Source of the DNA: Parasponia andersonii | Lineage: Eukaryota > Streptophyta > Magnoliopsida > Rosales > Cannabaceae | Assembly: GCA_002914805.1 (NCBI GenBank) | Contig: JXTB01000020.1 | Span: forward strand, 736,186-800,185 | DNA: 64,000 nt | Direction: 5' to 3' | Shown: piece by piece, positions 57,800 to 64,000 of the stretch | How positions within the stretch are numbered: position 1 is the first letter of the stretch | How the letters are laid out: each line of letters begins with the position of its first letter | Position numbers and translations under genes: made by a program | Notes under the pieces: model-generated | What the model was told of the DNA's origin: nothing | The model's database searches: none | Seen by the model: only the letters and a program-made list of their open reading frames with translations

Positions 57800-59040
57800 T
57801 CCCTATCTTTGAGAGACTATTCTAACTGAGGCTCATAAGTCCAAGTTTGCAATACATCCTAGTAGCAATAAGATGTACCATAATCTAAAGAGGCAGTACT
57901 GGTAGAAAGACATGAAATGAGATGTAGCAACTTTTATGGCTAAGTGTATGACTTGTTAGTAAGTCAAGGGAAAATACTAGAGGCCAACTAGACTACTTCA
58001 GCCTTTACCTATCCTGGAGTGCAAATGGGATAAAATTACCAAGGACTCGAAGAAAGAAGATGCTGTTTGGGTGATAATTGATTGAATGACAAAGACCACT
58101 CACTTTATACCGATCAGGATTGACTTTCACTCACAAAACTTAGTCATATTTATATGGATAATATTGTTTGCTTATATGAGATACCATCAAGTATAGTATC
58201 TGATAGAGATCCAAGATTTACATCAAAGTTTTGGAGAGCTTTGGACATAGAATTGAATCTCAGTACAGCTCATCAGTATCAGACAAATGGCCAATCAGAG
58301 AGGACTATACAGATTCTAAAACATATGCTTTGCTCGTGTATACTAGATTTTGGTGAAAGCTGGGATGATCACCTATCATTGGTGGGGTTTGCTTACAAAA
58401 ATAGCTACCAAACTAGCCTTTGCATGGCTCCATATGATTTGCTATATGGGAGGCAATGCAGATCACCTTTCTGTTGGGCCGATGCAGAAGAGTATGTTAC
58501 TCTTAGGTTAGAGCTAGTACAAGAGAATACTGAGAAGGTTAACAAGATCAGATAGAGACTCAAAGTTATTCAGAGTCACCATAAAAGCTATACAGACCCA
58601 CAAGACATGAGGTAGAGTTTAATGTTGGTGTCAAGGTATTCTTGAAAGTTATGCCAATGCGTGAAGTTACGAGATTTGGAGTTGAAGTGAAAGTAGCTCT
58701 AAGGTACATTGGACCATTCGAAATTACTGATAGAATTAGGCTTGTTGCTTATTTTCTTAATCTACCACTGCAATTGGGTCGAGTATATATGTATTCCATG
58801 TTTCAATGCTCAGAAAGTACATACCTAACCCATCTCATGTTATCCAGTACATGGAAGTGCCTATCTAAGAGAATGTAACTTATGAGGATCAACCAATTCG
58901 AATACTTGGAAGAGAGCTCAAGGTACTTTATAACAGAGAGATTCCACTTGTCAAGATTCTTTGGGAACACCATAGAGAAGAAGAAGTAACTTAGGAACTT
59001 GAGATCGAGATATATAAAAAGTACCCTTATTTGTTTAACT
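57800..59040 (+). pseudogene. Integrase and chromodomain-like tail of element H
   Basis: HHCC finger remnant HNLKRQYWWKDMK..CMTC (57880-57960), ECKWDKIT, AVWVIID, then open frame 58154-58555: YEIPSSIVSDRDPRFTSKFWRAL (catalytic Asp), TAHQYQTNGQSERTIQILKHML (catalytic Glu), PYDLLYGRQCRSPFCW. The GPY/F part IGPFEI (about 58710) and a chromodomain-like tail (NVTYEDQPIRIL, VKILWEHHREEE, up to YKKYPYLF near 59035) follow with stops. Confidence 0.87.
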
Positions 59041-59103
59041 TTTAGCTTGAGGTTGTATTTTGATTCATACGTTGTACTTTGAATTTTAGGACGAAATTCC
59101 CTT

Positions 59104-59116
59104 AAGGAAGGGAGGA
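59104..59116 (+). other. Polypurine tract of element H
   Basis: aaggaagggagga right after the chromovirus word ggacgaaattccc and before TGTTGATTTTCAATT, the 3' LTR start at 59117. Confidence 0.82.
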
Positions 59117-59310
59117 TGTTGATTTTCAATTAAAGGCAAATGGATTTTTTACAAATTAAGGGGGAAAATGGCTAAAATTATAATTTTTTTTGAATAAAGG
59201 ATGTAAGTGAAGCAAATTCTCCAATTAGGGTCAAATTTGGAATTTAAAGGACTAAATTGAAAAGAAAATTTGGAACTTGGGCAATTGTACAATTTTAAAA
59301 AGATCCCTTG
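59117..59310 (+). repeat. 3' LTR of element H, first 190 bp only
   Basis: It matches 51590-51805 up to aaaagatccctt (aaaagacccctt in the 5' LTR) and then breaks off at about 59310, where unrelated sequence begins. It was truncated or interrupted by the following repeat. Confidence 0.75.
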
Positions 59311-60574
59311 GGATGAGTGATTAATTCACTCACAAATCAAGTATCATTCAACTCAAATAATTATAAGTACTCAAGTATTTTTGTCAGTTTGATGTGTTTT
59401 CGTTTTGTTTTTTGTAGTTCTTATGAATAAATGAAAATCATAAAAAATTGGTAAGAAAAATTGATATATCGAACCATTTTGATGAAATTTGAGTCCAACA
59501 TAAATACAATGCAATGAAAATCAGGCAAAATGGAGCTAAAACAAAGAAATGACAACCCTAGGAAGAAAAGTTATTGTGCTAAGTTCTAGAGCCATGAGCA
59601 TCGCGGCACTAAAATAGTAGTGCCACAGTGCTGCTTGGAAAATTGAGCTCTAGAGGCTAAAGTTCTACGACGCTTGCCAGGGAGTGCCACCGCGCTACAC
59701 AACATCTGGAAGTGTGTTTTTGGTGAGTTTTTAAAGTCAATTTGGCCCATTGTTGACATATGATTGAATGGTTGACATTCTACCTAGCTTAGGTCAACTT
59801 GGAGCCCTTTAAAATACATTCTTATGCCTCCATTTCAAGGATAGAGAGCTAGAAAGAAAACACAAACTAGAGAGCTCAAAAACCTAGAGAGGAAAGAGCT
59901 TAGAGCAAAAATCTTGGAGAGGGTGCTTGAGAGTGGCTTGAAGAGATTGAAGCATGAAGTTCTACCTCCATAAAAGATATTTTCTCATCCTCTTTCTCAC
60001 CCTAGTCTTAATTGAATTTTTTATTATGTTTGATTTATGAATATATTTGGATATATGAAATTCTTGTTAAGAATATTATTGGATTCCCTTATGTTGTATT
60101 AATTGTTATATGCTTGGGGCATGATGTAATTTAAACTTTGATTCTATGTCTTGACTTTTAATATGTTCTTTGATATTGTTCTTCAACTTACTTATGTTAT
60201 TCCATACTTCAATCTTCTCAACTAATTAGCTACTAGCTAGATGATTTGGTTTCAAGAATTCAACACTTGAGAAAAGGAACCTTGGAAACAACCATAGGAT
60301 AGCATAACCTAGGACTTGTAGAGTTTGAAAGAACCTATAACTCTTTTGAAGTCATGATCAAAGAACTACTGAACATAATAAATTCTTAATTTCTTGGTTC
60401 GAAATAGAGATATTGGAATAGAGATTTAGGAGTGATTTTACTCAACACTCGAGAGAGAGAGCAGAAATTCCTTTGGGTTCTTGGCTTATAAACTAGGAAT
60501 AATTGATTTTAATTCAATCGGTGATCAAAAGACATAGCTAACGATTAGGTGAATTCAATCTGTAAGTCCAAGAT
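59311..60574 (+). repeat. Probable Athila-type LTR remnant
   Basis: No frame. The sequence has a balanced section (59575-59715) with repeated agtgccac/gcggcac words and, downstream, long text around cctaggacttgtagag and gattgaattcaat-type words that recall the 3' part of Athila LTRs. Neither LTR ends nor a target duplication could be set, so the class is tentative. Confidence 0.35.
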
Positions 60575-62604
60575 TAGCCAACTTAAAAGGAGGAGGTGAA
60601 TTGGGTTTTAAAACTTTTGTAAACTTTTCTTGAAAGATAAGTACATTTAGGAAGTAAGAGTTACAACAAATAAAAATAGACAAATTGCAAGCATAAACTC
60701 AAGATAAATAAATTTTAGGAGATAGGGATAGAGAAATGTAAACACTATTTTTCGAGGTTCAACAAACATGATGGTTTATCTATATCCTCGACTCTTAGCA
60801 ATCCGCTTCGAGCTATCCACTATCAAATCAAGAAAATGGGCTTGACCGTCCCTTCTACACAACGAGTGCTTTCAACTTAAGCACACTCACACCTTTACAA
60901 TAGCCTTGAATCCGCCTCTATCACATCTAATACGAATCGTTTAGACTCTAGTGCTAGTCTCACCTGAACTGGATTGTTTATGAATTAGGTGTCAACCTCA
61001 CCTAACAAATACAATTTTTGGTATTTGTTTGTTGATATACTCAACTAGAATCTCTCTAAAAGAAAGAATTGATATAAGGTAAGCCTAGAGAGAATAAGAG
61101 AGAACACAAAGTATGATCTAGTTTGGCTCAATTATCTATTGTGAAAAAGTGAATTTGAAAGTTTGATTCACAAAATAATTTGAACAACTTGAAAGTATGT
61201 ATAAAGCAATGTAAGAATATTGAAAAGTTATTTCAAGTGTTAAAAAGGCTTCTATTTAAAGACTAGAATGAAAACTAGCCGTTTTAGACCGTTTGACAGA
61301 TAATCTGTCATTTTTGATAGATCAAATGTTCACTTTTGGTAGACTAAAAATACTAGCCATTGAAACTGCGGTAACGATCAGATTTTAAAAAGTTGTTAAA
61401 AATAGAAAACAAAGGAATTAGAAAACCGATTCTCACTATCGGTCTACCGATTCTACTCGAGAGTGTATTTTCAATTTTATTTTAAGGCTTTTTCAATCGT
61501 TTACAAAAAGTGACTTTATAAGTTGATTTAATAAGTAATATAGGAACTATAGAAATTTATAAATTAATTTAAAAGTTTGTGTAAAATAAATTTTATATTT
61601 TCATTAGAAATAAATAGATTTGACATTTTAACATTAAAAAATTCCAATTATATCAAAAATTTGATCCATTAAGATCATATAATGTGTAGACAAATATTCA
61701 AGTACAAGAACTAGGTGTAAAACATTTGTTGATCTAAGTCTTGTATTCTTGATACTTGATTTTTGTCTTCATGCTCTCTTCACACTTAAGTAGATTATTA
61801 GTTCTTATTCATATATTTATTAACTTCAAAATATGAGAGTAGGATTGATGATACAAAGTATGACTCAACAATCTTTCCCTTTTTGATTATAACAAATATT
61901 TGATTTAAAGAGAGTAGGGAAATCAAAATAAGTAGAGATAAGCATCCTTATCATCTTGTAAAGCTCCCCCTCAAAATATGCCTAATTTTAGAAAGTAAAA
62001 ACTCCCCCTTAAACTTGTAAAAAGTGCATATTTTGAATATGTTGCTCGTGAAAAGTAATTGAAATAATCTAGCTTATACCACTTGTTAATTAAAAATGGA
62101 AATACTCATACCATTTGAAAAAATAAAAAGTTCATGGATATCAATTGAGAAAAGATTTAAATCACATATATTCTCCCTCTTTTGATACACCAAAATAATC
62201 CATATAAGAGAATAGTAAAGTGAATATAATATCCATTGTAAAGCATATAAGGAGTTCATATAAGCAATCATAAAAAATGAGTAGAGAGTTCATACAAAAA
62301 AATAACCAACAAACCACTAAGTAAAAAAAAGTAGACAACTAAGGAGGAGAGAAATACCCAAAGTAAGACTCCATCATCCTCATCATCTCATCCTGCTGAT
62401 CTAGAATTGACTTTCGGACATCTGACAGACAGAGTTGATATCAGTTGAGAGAATTCGATAATGCTCAAGCTCAGTGTCATGAAGATACTATATGTCGAGC
62501 TAGATGGTGTTAAGGCATTTAGAAGGACTATTGAAGGCCTCAACAAAGTCGAAAGATTGAGTAGGAGCGCCTTCTTATAGAGTAGAAGCCTCTTCAACAT
62601 CTTC
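60575..62604 (-). mobile_element. 3' end of a SIRE/Opie-type copia element, minus strand
   Basis: Minus strand: a 3' LTR from 61870 (TGTTGAGTCATAC) to about 60575, where aggaggaggtgaattgggtt (+) resembles the ggggggtgaatagg word common at such LTR ends. The polypurine tract caaaaagggaaagat (minus, 61885-61871) and a further cccctcaaaatatgc / cccccttaaac stretch (61970-62010) precede it. The remaining 700 bp to 62604 are internal 3' sequence; open frames 62271-62086 and 62600-62388 (minus) match no domain I recognise. Confidence 0.6.
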
Positions 62605-63030
62605 TGTTGGTGTTAACTGGAATAAATTTCCGGAAAATATTTTCTTAAAAACATTTTCAAGAACACCATATTTTTGTAAAATCAAGATACGTAGTGGAAT
62701 TGGTTGTTTAAAATTTTTCTTTTACAAAACATTTTAGATCATGATCTAACATAAATTAACTCTTGATTTAGACAAGAACAATACTCAGATTCGCTACACA
62801 ACCTTCTCGTCTTCCTGTCTACTCTTGAAAGCCGTTTGATTGATCCGGTAGGTAGTCACCTTCTTGATTCCCAACAAAGAGATCCACAGAAGATCAAGAA
62901 GACAATCTCCTCCAACCGATTTCTCCGGGATGGCTGAAACACCAAGGACAGTGAATCCCTAGTGGTGGCTGATTTTCTCTGCTTTCTCTCTCTCTGTTAT
63001 GCATGTGACACTATCTTCCTGTGAGAGTGT
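62605..63030 (-). repeat. Family B LTR, 3' end fragment, minus strand
   Basis: Minus strand it ends ...CCAACA at 62605 and matches LTR B about 14900-15273: blocks agggattcact, ggctgaaac/gtttcagcc, gagaagattgtcttcttg, gaatcaagaag, gactttcgagaatagac / gctttcaagagtagac. There is no PBS on the left, so it is a solo or 3' LTR. It is interrupted at 63030 by a family-A LTR. Confidence 0.8.
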
Positions 63031-64000
63031 TGTTGGTAAATTGACCTAACACTTAGGAAAATCATGCATGCATGCAGATATGGAAAAATACATGATCATA
63101 TCATAAATACAGTGGAAAAATTAGCAGATTTAGGTTTTAAAATTTTTGCATGAAAACAATTTTCATAACCATATATTACACATGCATCATATACAGGATC
63201 GTGTACAACATAAATCAAATCTAGATACAAAACCCTAGAGATGAGATTAGGATTTACCTCTTGTTTCATATTCGTGTGTTCCTCCTTGATCTCCTATTGA
63301 TGGTGATCAAACCTCCAACCCTAGATCTTCTTGTCTATGCTCTTGCTCTTGGTTGATGAAGCGAGTGGGCACCAAGTCGAAACCTTCGTTAGAGAACGAT
63401 CAAGAACACCTTCTTGATCCTATGGAACACTGTAATGTCAGATGAGACTATGAGATTGTGGAAAACTTTTTTCACTCTCACTTAGCCTAGGTTGGCTGAA
63501 TTTTCTCTCCCTCTTTCTGTGTCTTATGCGTGTAACTCTTCATGAGTTTCTGTGTAGTTTTTTCTCTCAAATATCTTATATATAGGATCAAAAACTGCTA
63601 ACCCTAGTCCAATTAGGATTGGGCTTATTCTCTAATTTGAGCTTTGGGTGTATTTTTATAAATATATCCAACTCATGAAACTTATTTATAAAAGTACCAA
63701 CTTCTGTGTAGAATCATTATTTTATATAGTTTCATAAAACTTATTTCACAAATACCACCAACCAATTATTGAGCTTAATTGAGCTAGATAAGGAACCTAA
63801 TGGATCTAAATAATCTAAGCTCCAATAATATGATAAATACATAATAAATCTTATTATGGTATTTATATAAATATTATTAGTAAAGGGGACACTCCATTAA
63901 CTGCGCAATACTGCACTCTTAGATTAAATGTCATGCCTTTTATAGAGATTTAATCAACTAACCTTGATTAACCGATCCATCTAGCATATTCTATACCACA
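63031..64000 (-). mobile_element. Family A LTR, copy 3, minus strand, runs off the window
   Basis: It starts tgttggtaaattgacctaac, the reverse complement of the end of copy 1 (3803-3822), and follows copy 1 in reverse through cctctagggtttt-, gatcaagaa-, gagcttaattgagcta- and the atgccttt block up to the window edge. The left flank agtgt (63026-63030) should recur beyond the right end. It is nested in the family-B LTR fragment. Confidence 0.88.

Larger units (their letters stand above)
51590..59310 (+). mobile_element. Chromovirus-type Ty3/gypsy element H, decayed
   Basis: A 5' LTR part (51590 to about 52440), gag remnant, protease, RT, RNase H, integrase, chromodomain-like tail, polypurine tract and the first 190 bp of the 3' LTR. 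The LTR pair is recognised by shared blocks (gtgaagcaaattct, gggtcaaatttggaatttaaa / gagtcaaatttggaatttaaa, gaaaagaaaatttg). An E-like solo LTR splits RT. It is more decayed than element C. Confidence 0.85.

Noticed and set aside
1..64000. CRISPR arrays, tRNA or rRNA genes, bacterial operons
   Set aside because: No regularly spaced repeats and no tRNA cloverleaf or rRNA words seen; the tRNA-like words are primer-binding sites only.

Overview
The window is a heterochromatic-type stretch of a flowering-plant nuclear genome. It is AT-rich and built almost entirely from LTR retrotransposons nested in one another. I see no intact host gene, no rRNA or tRNA gene and no CRISPR. The plant assignment rests on Athila-type and chromovirus-type Ty3/gypsy, Ty1/copia and plant-type LINE (with RNase H) coding remnants, 5-bp target-site duplications, and a plant LOG (cytokinin-activating enzyme) sequence. 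The species cannot be named from this window.

Layout. (1) 1-12325: an Athila-type Ty3/gypsy element on the + strand (tail of the 5' LTR, tRNA-Asp-like PBS, gag-PR-RT-RH-INT remnants, polypurine tract, 3' LTR). Its protease is split by a solo LTR of family A, and its 3' LTR carries a second A copy. Between integrase and polypurine tract lies a full-length, intronless, decayed LONELY GUY (LOG) sequence. (2) 12914-~50205: a minus-strand gypsy-like element (E) with long LTRs and about 3.8 kb of non-coding interior (LARD-like). Its left LTR is split by a copia element (B, 13632-40852). The 3' LTR of B is split by a LINE (26067-~40062). The LINE is replaced internally by a 5'-truncated chromovirus (C, 27842-34959) and a minus-strand copia remnant (G, to 39470). 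The leader of G carries a solo LTR (D, 34987-37905). A solo LTR of family C sits in the interior of E (45838-48244) and contains a 104-base N gap. (3) 51590-~59310: a second decayed chromovirus-type gypsy (H), whose reverse transcriptase is split by an E-like solo LTR (54376-56854). (4) ~59311-64000: an Athila-like LTR remnant, a minus-strand copia 3' end of SIRE/Opie type, and a B-family LTR fragment split by a third family-A LTR that runs off the window.

The copia element B also carries about 4.4 kb of foreign DNA inside pol (20771-25190). This holds an inverted piece of copia RT/RNase H fused to a spliced-looking, unidentified host-gene fragment on the minus strand, and an island that resembles a divergent promoter. 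It is flanked by AGCATT-rich DNA that recalls CACTA subterminal repeats.

The genes do not work together as a pathway. The coding parts are decayed retrotransposon polyproteins. The best candidates for something undescribed are the LOG copy carried by the Athila-type element, the 67-nt intron-like segment at the gag/protease junction of element C, and the chimeric captured segment inside copia B. Boundaries with perfect or near-perfect target duplications are reliable; the others are approximate.
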